Shown one piece after another: positions 1-8,397 of a stretch of DNA of 64,000 nt (position 1 is its first letter; every line of letters begins with the position of its first letter). The position numbers and the translations under genes were made by a program. The stretch is from Streptomyces endocoffeicus. Lineage in GTDB: Bacteria; Actinomycetota; Actinomycetes; Streptomycetales; Streptomycetaceae. The stretch covers positions 52,288-116,287 of the forward strand of contig NZ_JAERRG010000029.1 of the NCBI RefSeq assembly GCF_016741935.1, read 5' to 3'. The notes under the pieces were generated by a model that worked only from the letters and a program-made list of their open reading frames with translations, had not been told where the DNA came from and did not search any database.

Positions 1-1142
1 GCCCACACCACGACGGCCACGGCCGCCGCGGCGGACAGCGCCACCAGCCCCCGGCGTCCGCTCGCCCACCCCGCACGGAACCGCACCGGGTCCTCCACCC
101 AGACCTTCGACAGCACGGCCGCCACGAGCGACATGCCGATCGCCAGGGCGGTGCGGCCCCATCCGCCGACTCCGAACACCGGGTCCGGCAGCAGCAGATA
201 CACCGGCCAGTGCCACAGGTACAGGCTGTACGACCACTCGCCCAGCCGGCGCGGGACGGCGCTGCCCACCAACCGTCCGACGTATCCGTCCGCCGTCCGG
301 GCCAGCAGCGCGATCAGCGCGGCGGCGGCCAGGGAATGGGCGAACATCCCGCCCCGGAACAGCCCGGGAGAACTCTGGCCGCCGGTCAGCACCCAGGACG
401 CGACGAGCCCGCCACCCAGCAGCGCGCATATCCCGTCCACGGCCCGCCGGGGGACGCGGGCGCACAGCTCCCGTACCGGCGCGGTGGCGGCCAGCGCGCC
501 CAGCAGCAGCGCGAAGGCCCGGGTGTCGGTGCCCTCGTACGCCCGTGTGGTGTCCACCGCGTCGCCCAAGTCCCGCATGAGCGCCGCGGAGGCGAGGGCG
601 CCGGCCGCGGCGAGGACGGCGACGCGCCGCTCACCGGCCCGGCCGCGTCCGGCGGCCGCGACCACCAGCGGCCACGCCAGGTAGAACTGCCACTCGACGG
701 CGATGCTCCACAGATGGGAGAACAGCCGGGTGCCGGAGGCGTTCCAGTAGCCGATCCGTTCGGTGATGAAGTGCCAGTTGACCCCCTGCACCGCCACCCA
801 GGGCGCGTCGTCGAGCGCGGAACCGAGCAGTGCGGGCGATCCGAACGCCCAGGCCGCCGGCAGGGTCAGCAAACCCATCACGGTGAGCGCCGGCAGCAGA
901 CGCCGCGCCCGGCGCCCCCAGAACGCCGCCAGGTCGATCCGGCCCCGCCCGGCCGCCTCCGTCAGCAGCAGGCGCGTGATCAAGAAGCCCGACAGGACGA
1001 AGAACAGGTCCACGCCCAGGAAGCCTCCGCTCAGATGCCCGGCGTGAAAGAGCAGCACGGCCGCGACGGCGAATCCGCGCAGGCCGTCGAGCGGGGCGAG
1101 ATGGTCACGGCCGGCGGTACGCACGGCGGGCCCGCCGGTCAC
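1..1142 (-). CDS. acyltransferase 3 (AT3/OafA-like) membrane protein, C-terminus beyond the window
   Basis: This integral membrane protein probably transfers acetyl or another acyl group to an extracytoplasmic glycan or cell-wall polymer. Near the N-terminus it reads DHLAPLDGLRGFAVAAVLLF, followed by HAG and VDLFFVLSGFLITRLLL, the opening of the AT3 family with its catalytic His. About 380 codons are present and the stop lies off the left edge. The GTG start at 1142 overlaps the TGA of the upstream SGNH gene by four bases (GTGA), so the two are translationally coupled. In OatA/OafA-type enzymes an AT3 domain is often fused to an SGNH domain; here the two functions appear as separate overlapping genes. 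The family is clear; the acyl acceptor is unknown. Confidence 0.88.
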   Translation of the reverse strand, partial: MTGGPAVRTAGRDHLAPLDGLRGFAVAAVLLFHAGHLSGGFLGVDLFFVLSGFLITRLLLTEAAGRGRIDLAAFWGRRARRLLPALTVMGLLTLPAAWAFGSPALLGSALDDAPWVAVQGVNWHFITERIGYWNASGTRLFSHLWSIAVEWQFYLAWPLVVAAAGRGRAGERRVAVLAAAGALASAALMRDLGDAVDTTRAYEGTDTRAFALLLGALAATAPVRELCARVPRRAVDGICALLGGGLVASWVLTGGQSSPGLFRGGMFAHSLAAAALIALLARTADGYVGRLVGSAVPRRLGEWSYSLYLWHWPVYLLLPDPVFGVGGWGRTALAIGMSLVAAVLSKVWVEDPVRFRAGWASGRRGLVALSAAAAVAVVVW

Positions 1143-1963
1143 TTGCAACCGAGCTTGGTGAACCGCTCGTCGTCGGTCCACGAGCCCTCGGCCCACTCCT
1201 CGGGCGGGGCCGGGGCGAAGCCGTACCGCTTGCCCAGCTCCCCGCCCAGCCACTTGGCGAAGGCGGCCGAGCCCTGCTGGCATGAGTGGATGCCGTCGGG
1301 GGCCCGCAGTGCCTTCGCCGCACCGCTGTCGGTGCCCCACAGGCGCGCGGAGTCGAGGAAGCGCACCCCTCCGCCGCCGGCCTCGGCGACCTCCTCGGCC
1401 ACCTCCGGCGCGCTCTTGATCGCGCTCTCGTACTTCTTGTAGAAGTCATCCACTTTGAAGGGCGGGGCGGAGACGATGACGAGCTCGGCACCGGCGTCCC
1501 GCGCGGCCTTCGCGAACTTCTCGTAAGAGGCGCGCTGCTGTTGGCGGGTGCCCCAGTCGTAGGTGGTGATCTGGTACGCGATCACGTTCGGCCGGAACGC
1601 GGCGATGTTCTTCTTCAGCTCCTTCCACGTGGTCTTCGCGAGCTGACGGCTCATCCTGTCGCCGTTGACGACAGTGCCGCCGCCGTCGGAGGAGGCGTTC
1701 TCGAACTCCACGCCCGCCGCCGTCAGCGCCGCCCGCAGCGCTGGTCCTTCGGCACCGGCGATGGAGTCGCCCATCCACAGGACCTTTGTGTCGCTCTTCC
1801 GCTCTTTCGGAGGCGACGATGAGCTCCGCTTGACGCCCGAGTCGCTGTCGGCGCCGCATCCGGTCAGGGCGACCGCGCTCACGGTGGTCGCGGCGAGAAC
1901 GCAGAGGAGCAAGGGGCGACGGCGACGGGGAGAGAGGCCACGGGGGCCGGTTTCGATCGGCAT
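1139..1963 (-). CDS. SGNH/GDSL-type hydrolase lipoprotein
   Basis: This 274-residue protein begins with a basic stretch and a hydrophobic segment ending in a lipobox (ALTGC, Cys36), so it is predicted to be an extracytoplasmic lipoprotein. Block I is MGDSIAG, with nucleophile Ser67, and block V is PDGIHS, with Asp223 and His226 of the triad. This is the fold of esterases and of the SGNH part of OafA-type O-acetyltransferases. It is the first gene of a two-gene unit with the AT3 membrane protein and overlaps it by four bases. I infer that AT3 moves the acyl group across the membrane and this protein transfers it to, or removes it from, a surface polymer. A stand-alone esterase is the alternative. 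Confidence 0.8.
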   Translation of the reverse strand: MPIETGPRGLSPRRRRPLLLCVLAATTVSAVALTGCGADSDSGVKRSSSSPPKERKSDTKVLWMGDSIAGAEGPALRAALTAAGVEFENASSDGGGTVVNGDRMSRQLAKTTWKELKKNIAAFRPNVIAYQITTYDWGTRQQQRASYEKFAKAARDAGAELVIVSAPPFKVDDFYKKYESAIKSAPEVAEEVAEAGGGGVRFLDSARLWGTDSGAAKALRAPDGIHSCQQGSAAFAKWLGGELGKRYGFAPAPPEEWAEGSWTDDERFTKLGCK

Positions 1964-2032
1964 GACCCCAGAGAATCAGCGGGTTTCGCCGCTCAGGGGG
2001 GCTGTCATCGTCTCATCACACAACGAGAATGC

Positions 2033-2048
2033 GGCCATCATGATGGCC
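2033..2048. promoter_or_regulatory. perfect 16-bp palindrome upstream of the SGNH gene
   Basis: GGCCATCATGATGGCC is a perfect palindrome, and a second GGCCATCATG follows it directly. It lies about 70 bp upstream of the SGNH start and 27 bp beyond the stop of the MFS gene, both on the minus strand. It could be an operator for the SGNH/AT3 pair. The arms lack a loop, so a terminator is less likely. Confidence 0.4.
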
Positions 2049-2074
2049 ATCATGGCGATCGTCCTGCGCGGGGG

Positions 2075-3424
2075 TCAGGTGGGAGCGGTCCACGTCTCGC
2101 CGTGGGTCTCGCGGGTCTCGCGGGCGTGTTCGTCCGTACGGGCGTCGTAGGCCATCAACCGGGGCAGCGCCAGCGCCAGCAGGCCGACCGAGGCCACACA
2201 GGCCAGTCCGCCGGACCACACCGAGGCCCGTACGCCCACCCAGCCGGCCATGGAACCGGCCCGGACCTGGCCCAGTTGGGGGCCGGTCGCGTAGGAGAGC
2301 AGCTCGATACCGGCCAGCCGGCCGCGCAGCTTCTCCGGGATCGTCTGGTTCCACAGCGTGGCGCGGAACAGCCCGCTGACCATGTCCCCGCCGCCCGCCA
2401 CCGCCAGGCACAGCAGCACCAGCCAGACGTTGGACAGCCATCCGGCCGCCGCCATGGCCAGGCCCCAGACGGCCGCGCCCGCGACCACCAGCCGGCCGTG
2501 GCGGTGCACCCGGGACGCCCAGCCGCTGGTCGCGCTGACCACCACCGAGCCGATCGAACCCGCCGCGTACATCAGGCCCAGCGCCCAGGGCGCGTCCAGA
2601 TCGTCGGCGAGGAAGGGGAAGATCGCGTTCGGGAAGGCGAAGAACATGGCGGCCATGTCCACGGCGTAGGTGCCCAGCAGCTCCTTGCGCCGCCAGGCGT
2701 AGCGCGCGCCCTCGCCGATCGCGCGCAGCGACGGCGGCTCGGCGTCGTGCGCGGGCGGGGCGGAGGCCAGCCGGAGCGCCAGCAGCCCGGAGGCGGCGAA
2801 GGTCAGCAGATCGAGGCCGTAGGCGAGCGGCAGCCCGGCGTACGCCACGACGACCCCGGCGAGCGAGGGCCCCGCGATCGCGGACAGCTGCCAGCGCAGC
2901 GAGTTGAGCGCGGCGGCCGCGGTCAGCTGGCCGTGCGGGACGATCCGGGCCACCACCGCGTCGATGGCGGGGCGCTGCAGCCCGGTCAGCGCACTGGCCA
3001 GCGCGGCCACCACATACAGCGGCCACAGCATGGGATCCGGCAGCACGCTGTTGACCAGCAACAGCGCGGAGAGCAGCCCGAGCCCGGCCTCGGTGAGCAG
3101 GATCAGCCGCCGCCGGTCGACGGCGTCGGCCAGCGCACCGCCGTACAGCCCGAAGACGATCAGCGGCACCAGCTCGACCGCCCCGATCGCGCCCACCGCG
3201 GCGGCGGAGCCCGTCAACTCCTTGATCTGCAGCGGCAGCGCCACCATCGTCAGGAAGCTGCCGAAGGCGGTCACCAGCCCCGCGGTCCACAGCAGCCGGA
3301 AGTCGCGGGAGGAGTGCCACGGGGCGAGATCGGGCAGCAGCGCGCGAGCCCGCCGCGGCGCGCGGCGCGGCGCGCGGCGCGGCGCGCGGGGCGCGGGAGG
3401 GTCGTCCTGGTCGGTCAAGGCCAC
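2075..3424 (-). CDS. MFS transporter (MFS_3/EntS-like)
   Basis: This 449-residue protein has about 12 hydrophobic segments. The opening SSRDFRLLWTAGLVTAFGSF and the loop DAVDRRRLILLTEAGL are typical of the MFS_3 group that includes enterobactin exporter EntS. Members are proton-driven exporters of siderophores, macrolides or other small molecules; no substrate can be assigned. The N-terminus carries a tandem RRAPRRAPRRA stretch encoded by a GCGCGGC-type repeat (about 3340-3400), which is easily expanded by slippage. The GTG start at 3424 has no convincing ribosome binding site, so the true start could lie slightly downstream. It stands alone between the LacI gene and the SGNH unit, all on the same strand. 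Confidence 0.82.
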   Translation of the reverse strand: MALTDQDDPPAPRAPRRAPRRAPRRARALLPDLAPWHSSRDFRLLWTAGLVTAFGSFLTMVALPLQIKELTGSAAAVGAIGAVELVPLIVFGLYGGALADAVDRRRLILLTEAGLGLLSALLLVNSVLPDPMLWPLYVVAALASALTGLQRPAIDAVVARIVPHGQLTAAAALNSLRWQLSAIAGPSLAGVVVAYAGLPLAYGLDLLTFAASGLLALRLASAPPAHDAEPPSLRAIGEGARYAWRRKELLGTYAVDMAAMFFAFPNAIFPFLADDLDAPWALGLMYAAGSIGSVVVSATSGWASRVHRHGRLVVAGAAVWGLAMAAAGWLSNVWLVLLCLAVAGGGDMVSGLFRATLWNQTIPEKLRGRLAGIELLSYATGPQLGQVRAGSMAGWVGVRASVWSGGLACVASVGLLALALPRLMAYDARTDEHARETRETHGETWTAPT

Positions 3425-3518
3425 GAGGCGACATCGTCCGGCCGGGCCGCCGTGCCGGGCAACCGAATTACGGTCCGTGGGGCGCCGTCACTGGTGTCCG
3501 CGCCTGTGGCCATGCCGG

Positions 3519-4529
3519 TCAGCGGCTTGGTGACAGTGGCGGATGCCGAGGCCTGCGGGCTCGGGTGGACGACGCGCGCAGCGTCAGGCGGGTGGGAACG
3601 ATGGTCGGAACCGGTACGTGCCCTGGTGTCTCGATGAGGTCGACCAGCGCGGTGACCGCGGCCGGCATCGACTTGTCAGGAGCGAGCGACAGAGTGCTGA
3701 CCGGAGGGTCGCAGAGGGCGTACGAAGGATCCTCACTCGCGCAGACGACGAGCAGATCCTCGGGGATGCTGAGGCCGATACGAGCCGCGCTCGCCAGGAC
3801 GTGGCGGCCGCAGTAGTCGTAGATCCCGAAGACGGCGTCGGGACGGTCGGGGGAGGCGAGGACGCTGTCGAAGGGCGCGTCGGGGTCCCATGGGTGGGTG
3901 TTCCCTATGACTCGCGGTAAGTGGCCGTGGTGGCTGCACCAGTTGGTGTAAGCGGCGACGCAGGCGCGCGTGTAGTGCTCCCCTCCCGGTCCGGCGAGGA
4001 GGACGATGCGGCGAGCGCCCTGGGCGGCCAGGTGGTCGAGCACACGACGGGTCGCGGCCGTGTGGTCATTGTCCACCCACGCTTCACCGGGCTTCGGGTC
4101 GACGGGGCGGCCGTCGAAGGCGAGTGGGATGGAGCGGGCCCGGAGCACGTCCGCGATCGGGTCATCGGCGGGGCTGTCCACCAGGACGACACCCGCGACG
4201 TGCAGTGCCGACCACAGGTCCTCGTGGGCGACGGAGGGGAGTGTGATGAGCGCGTAGCCGTGGCTGTGGGCGGCGGCCGTGGCCGCGACGATCGCCTGGG
4301 AGAAGTACGGGACTTCGGCGAAATTCCAGTCCGTGCGCCCATACGTCGTGACGGCGAGGCCGAGAATGCGCGGTGCGGGAGAGCCTCCGTAGCCGAGCGC
4401 CGAGGCCAGTGCGCGGACGCGAGCGCGGGTACTCGGGGTCATACGGCCGGTGCCGTTGAGGGCGTGTGAGACCGTGGCCGTCGAGACCTCGGCCGCTTTC
4501 GCCACATCGGCCAGGATTACCCGGGACAT
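3519..4529 (-). CDS. LacI-family transcriptional regulator
   Basis: The start chosen is the ATG at 4529, giving 336 residues that open MSRVILADVAKAAEVSTATV, the canonical LacI helix-turn-helix, followed by the hinge and a periplasmic-binding-like ligand domain (ILGLAVTTYGRTDWNF through the C-terminal half). The open frame extends further upstream but the HTH must lie at the N-terminus. It is divergent from the secreted amine oxidase at 4673 with a 143-bp shared gap, so repression of that gene and of itself is the simplest inference. The ligand is unknown; LacI proteins usually sense sugars, which sits oddly beside an amine oxidase. Confidence 0.87.
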   Translation of the reverse strand: MSRVILADVAKAAEVSTATVSHALNGTGRMTPSTRARVRALASALGYGGSPAPRILGLAVTTYGRTDWNFAEVPYFSQAIVAATAAAHSHGYALITLPSVAHEDLWSALHVAGVVLVDSPADDPIADVLRARSIPLAFDGRPVDPKPGEAWVDNDHTAATRRVLDHLAAQGARRIVLLAGPGGEHYTRACVAAYTNWCSHHGHLPRVIGNTHPWDPDAPFDSVLASPDRPDAVFGIYDYCGRHVLASAARIGLSIPEDLLVVCASEDPSYALCDPPVSTLSLAPDKSMPAAVTALVDLIETPGHVPVPTIVPTRLTLRASSTRARRPRHPPLSPSR

Positions 4530-4566
4530 AGGCCACAGGCTACGAGAACCGTCGATTTGGCGGGCG

Positions 4567-4580
4567 AATTCCTGCGAATT
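4567..4580. promoter_or_regulatory. candidate operator between lacI-type gene and amine oxidase
   Basis: An inverted repeat AATTC-CTGC-GAATT lies within a direct repeat of GCGAATT spaced by 10 bp (4564-4570 and 4574-4580), in an AT-richer stretch of the divergent promoter region. It is a plausible binding site for the adjacent LacI protein. The assignment rests on position and symmetry only. Confidence 0.35.
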
Positions 4581-4672
4581 TCGTTGTGGGCCAGGGCTGG
4601 CGGTCAACGGATTAACCAAGCAGGGTGCGCACTGGGCCTTGAGCCCCTTCCCCCACCTCTCAGGAGATCCCT

Positions 4673-6259
4673 GTGCCTTCTGGCAGTAACCCTTGGATGC
4701 GAGCCCTGCGCGCGCCGGGTGACGCGACTCGGCGGACCACGGCCGAGGATGCCGGAACGACCCGGCGTACGATCCTGCGCGGCTCGCTCGCCACCGCGGG
4801 CCTGTTCGCCGTCGACGTCCAGTCGGGGCAGCCGGCCTCGGCGGCCGACCACCGGACGGATTCCTCGCCTGCGGCAGCGGAGCGTTCCACACCGCATGAC
4901 GCGCGCGTGGTCGTCGTCGGCGCCGGACTCGCCGGGCTCACTGCCGCGTACCGGTTGGCCCGCCGAGGCGTCCACGTCCAGGTTTTCGAGGCGCGAGACG
5001 ACCGTGTGGGCGGTCGTTGCTGGACCGCGAGGGGTTTCTCGGGCGACCAGATCGCCGAGCACGGAGGTGAGCGCATCGACACGCGTCACACCCATATCCG
5101 CAAGCTCGCGGGCGAGCTCGGTCTGGAACTGGAGGAGGAGAACCCGGACCGCCGGCACGGCAAGCGAGGAATCACCTTTCTCCAGGGCGCTGTGCGGGAC
5201 GACACCGCGATCTACAAGGACCTGGACCTGGTCCTGAAGCGGCTGCGGGCCGACGCGAAGCGCATCGGCAGCTACTTCGCCGATCGGGCCTCCCGCGCCG
5301 CCCGCGACTTCGACCAGCTCTCCGTACGCGACTGGCTTCACGCCAACGTACCCGGTGGCATGAGTTCGTTGCTCAGCTCCAGCATCGCCTGCGGAGTCGG
5401 CACCTTCTTCGGCAACGACGCGGCCGAACTGAGCGCGATCAATCTCATCGAGCAGAACGCCGGAGTTGATGACGGCACAGCGGATGAGAAGTACCACGTC
5501 AAGGGCGGCAACGACCTGATTCCAGGCGGACTGGCCGCCGGACTGCCCAAGCCGGCCCTGCACTTCGACGCCCCGTTGCTCGCTGTGCGCCGCACTGGCG
5601 ACACCTACCGGCTGCGCTTCGGCGGCATCCGCGAGGAGGTGATCGCCGACCGCGTCGTCTTCGCACTGCCGTTCACCACACTGCGCCGTGTCGACCTCGA
5701 CGACTCGGGGCTCAGCGCTCGCAAGCGCGAAGTCATCGACAACCACGGTATGGGCACGGATGCCAAGCTCATGCTGCAGTTCGACCGGCAGTTCCACCAG
5801 TTCGAGGACTTCAGCGGGCGCATCAAAGCCGACAACCCGCAGCTGTCCACCTGGGATACTTCGTCCTACCAGACCGGGGCAGAGGGGTTGCTCACCCTCT
5901 TCGTCGGTGGCTGGAGCGGCTCCTCCTACCCCACCGCGAGACCGCATGGCGAGCCGTCCGCCGCGGTCACCGGCGCGGCACTCGGTCACCTCGAGGCACT
6001 CGTACCCGGCCTGAAGGATGCGTACAACGGCCGTGGCTGGCTGGACTCCTGGGTCGACGACCCCTGGGCACGTGGTTCGTACGCCTCCTATCGGCCGGGC
6101 CAGTACACCAAGTACTGGGGCTGGACCGGCCGCCCCGAGGGCCGGCTGCACTTCGCGGGCGAACACACCAGCACGCATAGCCAGGGGTATCTCAACGGGG
6201 CCGTGGAGAGCGGCGAGCGAGTGGCCCGCGAGGTGCTCACCGCACTCGGACGTTCGTGA
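4673..6259 (+). CDS. secreted flavin monoamine oxidase family protein
   Basis: This 528-residue FAD enzyme would oxidise an amine or L-amino acid with release of hydrogen peroxide. The GTG at 4673 follows AGGAG with good spacing. The N-terminus has a twin-arginine motif (TRRTILRGSL, Arg31-Arg32) and a hydrophobic stretch, so export by the Tat pathway with bound FAD is expected. The dinucleotide-binding motif VVVVGAGLAGLTAAYRLA is at about 79-96, GGR follows, and the C-terminal FAD motif GRLHFAGEHTSTHSQGY is present. The substrate could be a polyamine, aromatic amine or amino acid; L-amino acid oxidases share this fold. Divergent from the LacI regulator. Confidence 0.86.
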   Translation: MPSGSNPWMRALRAPGDATRRTTAEDAGTTRRTILRGSLATAGLFAVDVQSGQPASAADHRTDSSPAAAERSTPHDARVVVVGAGLAGLTAAYRLARRGVHVQVFEARDDRVGGRCWTARGFSGDQIAEHGGERIDTRHTHIRKLAGELGLELEEENPDRRHGKRGITFLQGAVRDDTAIYKDLDLVLKRLRADAKRIGSYFADRASRAARDFDQLSVRDWLHANVPGGMSSLLSSSIACGVGTFFGNDAAELSAINLIEQNAGVDDGTADEKYHVKGGNDLIPGGLAAGLPKPALHFDAPLLAVRRTGDTYRLRFGGIREEVIADRVVFALPFTTLRRVDLDDSGLSARKREVIDNHGMGTDAKLMLQFDRQFHQFEDFSGRIKADNPQLSTWDTSSYQTGAEGLLTLFVGGWSGSSYPTARPHGEPSAAVTGAALGHLEALVPGLKDAYNGRGWLDSWVDDPWARGSYASYRPGQYTKYWGWTGRPEGRLHFAGEHTSTHSQGYLNGAVESGERVAREVLTALGRS

Positions 6260-6311
6260 GCGGCGCCCTCGTCGCTCCGATATTCCAGGGGGAGGTGAGG
6301 CACCCGCGGCT

Positions 6312-6355
6312 CCGTACGGGCGCCGTCACCCGCGGGCCCGTACGGGCGCCGTCAC
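6312..6355. repeat. 18-bp direct repeat, period 26 bp
   Basis: CCGTACGGGCGCCGTCAC occurs at 6312-6329 and again at 6338-6355, with a degenerate third copy after it. It lies in the 143-bp gap between the convergent amine oxidase and the next gene. No good terminator hairpin stands out. Confidence 0.7.
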
Positions 6356-6402
6356 TCGCTGCCCGGCGCGGGCGCCGTTTCCGCAGGTCTGCGCGGGGGC
6401 CG

Positions 6403-7008
6403 TCACCAGTGGGCCGGAGGAGGTGCCGTGAGGCGGTCGGCCAGTCGGGCCAGCCGGTCCTGGAAGCGGCGGCGGCCCGGGCGCGGCAGGCTGTTTTCCC
6501 CGGCGGCGGCGCTGACCAGGTGCTGGAGGGTGTCGAGGTCGAGTTCGCCGCTCTCGGGGGCGGAGAGCGCGTCATGGGCCAGGGCGTGCAGATCGGTGTC
6601 GCCGCCGTCGAGGGCGAGCACGGTCGCCCCGCCCCGGCGGGCGTCGTTCACCCGCTCCAGCAGCCCGGTCCCGGGGTCGCCCGGCGCGACCACCAGCAGG
6701 GTTTCCCCGCGGCCCGCCCGCTCCAGCCGCCCGAGCCCGACCGCCAGATGCGCGGGGACGGCGGTGCCCTCCGGCACCCGGTGGCGGACGAGGGTGGGGG
6801 ACAGCTCGGGCAGCCCGGACCAGGCGGCCTCGTCGTCGAGGTGCGCGGCCAGGTGCCACGGTTCGTAAGCCTCGCTGCCGACCAGCAGCAGTCCGCCCGC
6901 GCGCGGTCCGACCGAGGCCCGTAGCGAGCCCGCGAAGCGGCGGGTGGCCTGGAGCCATTCCGTTCCGGCGAGGACTTCGCGCAGCAGCGTGACCCTTACG
7001 GCGTCCAT
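6403..7008 (-). CDS. conserved hypothetical protein
   Basis: This 201-residue protein has no motif I recognise. It opens MDAVRVTLLREVLAGTEWLQ, then has a mixed alpha/beta stretch (GGLLLVGSEAYEPWHLAAHL, GETLLVVAPGDPGTGLLERV, GATVLALDGGDTDLHALAHD) resembling a nucleotide- or sugar-phosphate-binding Rossmann layer, and an Arg/Pro-rich C-terminus. There is no signal peptide or membrane segment. AGGAT lies upstream of the ATG at 7008. It is convergent with the amine oxidase and divergent from the sialidase operon. Codon use is normal for the genome, so I take it as a real gene of unknown function. Confidence 0.68.
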   Translation of the reverse strand: MDAVRVTLLREVLAGTEWLQATRRFAGSLRASVGPRAGGLLLVGSEAYEPWHLAAHLDDEAAWSGLPELSPTLVRHRVPEGTAVPAHLAVGLGRLERAGRGETLLVVAPGDPGTGLLERVNDARRGGATVLALDGGDTDLHALAHDALSAPESGELDLDTLQHLVSAAAGENSLPRPGRRRFQDRLARLADRLTAPPPAHW

Positions 7009-7205
7009 GGCATCCGGATCCTGCCCCGGCCCGCGCCCCGGCGGGCCCGATTCGGGCCCGGCTCACCCGTTCGGGGCATATGCGACAGGCATGCCGTCGA
7101 CCCGGCCCGCGCCCGGCGCCCACGCGCCCCCCGTTCGCGTCTCCAACTGTTCATGCGCCGTCTCTTGACGCTCTGTGAGGCAAACCCTAAGGTCGCCGCA
7201 CACAA

Positions 7206-7222
7206 GGGACGTCCTACGTCCC
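7206..7222. promoter_or_regulatory. palindromic operator candidate upstream of the sialidase operon
   Basis: GGGACGT-CCT-ACGTCCC has perfect 7-bp arms and a 3-bp centre. It sits 48 bp before the sialidase start, in a locally AT-richer stretch that probably holds the promoter. The regulator is not identifiable in the operon. Confidence 0.5.
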
Positions 7223-7269
7223 ATTTATCTGACTCGGCACTCGATTGCGACGGGGCATCGGGAGGTCTG

Positions 7270-8397
7270 ATGGCAGTCGACACGGGGGCGGCACGCTCGT
7301 ACGAGGTGTCCGTTCCGTTCCGGGCGGGGACCGATGGCTATGCGAGCTACCGGATCCCGGCAGCCGTGCTGACCCACGACGGCACCGTCCTCGCGTTCGC
7401 CGAGGGCCGGGTGGAGTCCTCCGCCGACGACGGCCATATCGACCTCGTGCTCAAGCGGTCGGCCGACGGCGGACGGACCTGGGGCGCGTTACGGGTCGTG
7501 GCCCGCAACGGCGACGGAACGGCGGGCAACCCTGCCCCCGTCGTCCTCGACGGCGGACCGAACGACGGCCGCGTCCTGCTGGTGCACGTCCGCAGCGCGG
7601 CCTCCGCCACCGAGGACCGGATCCGCCGCGGCGAGGTGAGCGCGGCCGACGGCCGGCGGGTGTGGCTGACGTACAGCGATGACGACGGCGCGAGCTGGAG
7701 CGAGGCCCGCGAGATCACCGCGAGCACCAAGCGGCCCGAATGGCGCTGGTACGCCACCACCCCCGGCCACGCCCTCCAGTTGCGGTACGGCCCCCACGCG
7801 GGCCGGATCGTCATCCCCGGCAATCACTCCCTGCCCCCGACCGTCCCCGGCGACGACGGCACCGAGGGCCGGTACAACGGCGGGCACGACCTGCTCAGCG
7901 ACGACGACGGCGCCACCTGGCGGATCGGGTACGTGGACGACAACCCCGACGGCTACATCAACGTCAACGAGACCACCGCCGCCCAACTCCCCGACGGCCG
8001 GGTCTACTTCAACACCCGCACCGACGCCACCGCGCCCGGCACCCGCGCCGACGCCCACTCCGGCGACGGCGGCGCCACCCTGGACCTCCCCTTCCGGCCG
8101 CAGGCCGGTCTGGTCGCCCCCGTCGTGGAGTGCAGCGTGCTGCACCTCGGCGAGCCGGACGCGCTGCTCTTCTCCGGCCCCGCCGACCCCGCGTACCGGG
8201 CGCTGATGACCGTCCGCACCAGCCATGACGGCGGCGTCACCTGGCGTCCCACGCACACCGTGAACGGCCTGCCCGCCGCCTACTCCGATCTGGTCCGGCT
8301 CGACGACGCCACGGTCGGACTGCTCTACGAGACCGGCGACTTCAGCGCCTACTCGACCATCACATTCCGGCGCATTCCGATGGAGGAGCTGGTATGA
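7270..8397 (+). CDS. sialidase (exo-alpha-sialidase, GH33/BNR family), no signal peptide
   Basis: From the ATG at 7270 (GGGAGG just upstream) the protein has 375 residues. It carries the RIP motif (YRIPA, residues 27-31) that supplies an arginine of the sialidase triad, and four Asp boxes: SADGGRTW, SDDDGASW, SDDDGATW and SHDGGVTW. These define a six-bladed propeller that cleaves terminal sialic or related nonulosonic acids. No signal peptide is visible, either from this start or from the longer open frame, so the enzyme is predicted to be cytoplasmic. It overlaps the following binding-protein gene by four bases (ATGA), forming an operon with a CUT1 importer. I infer that an oligosaccharide is imported first and trimmed inside the cell. 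Confidence 0.85.
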   Translation: MAVDTGAARSYEVSVPFRAGTDGYASYRIPAAVLTHDGTVLAFAEGRVESSADDGHIDLVLKRSADGGRTWGALRVVARNGDGTAGNPAPVVLDGGPNDGRVLLVHVRSAASATEDRIRRGEVSAADGRRVWLTYSDDDGASWSEAREITASTKRPEWRWYATTPGHALQLRYGPHAGRIVIPGNHSLPPTVPGDDGTEGRYNGGHDLLSDDDGATWRIGYVDDNPDGYINVNETTAAQLPDGRVYFNTRTDATAPGTRADAHSGDGGATLDLPFRPQAGLVAPVVECSVLHLGEPDALLFSGPADPAYRALMTVRTSHDGGVTWRPTHTVNGLPAAYSDLVRLDDATVGLLYETGDFSAYSTITFRRIPMEELV

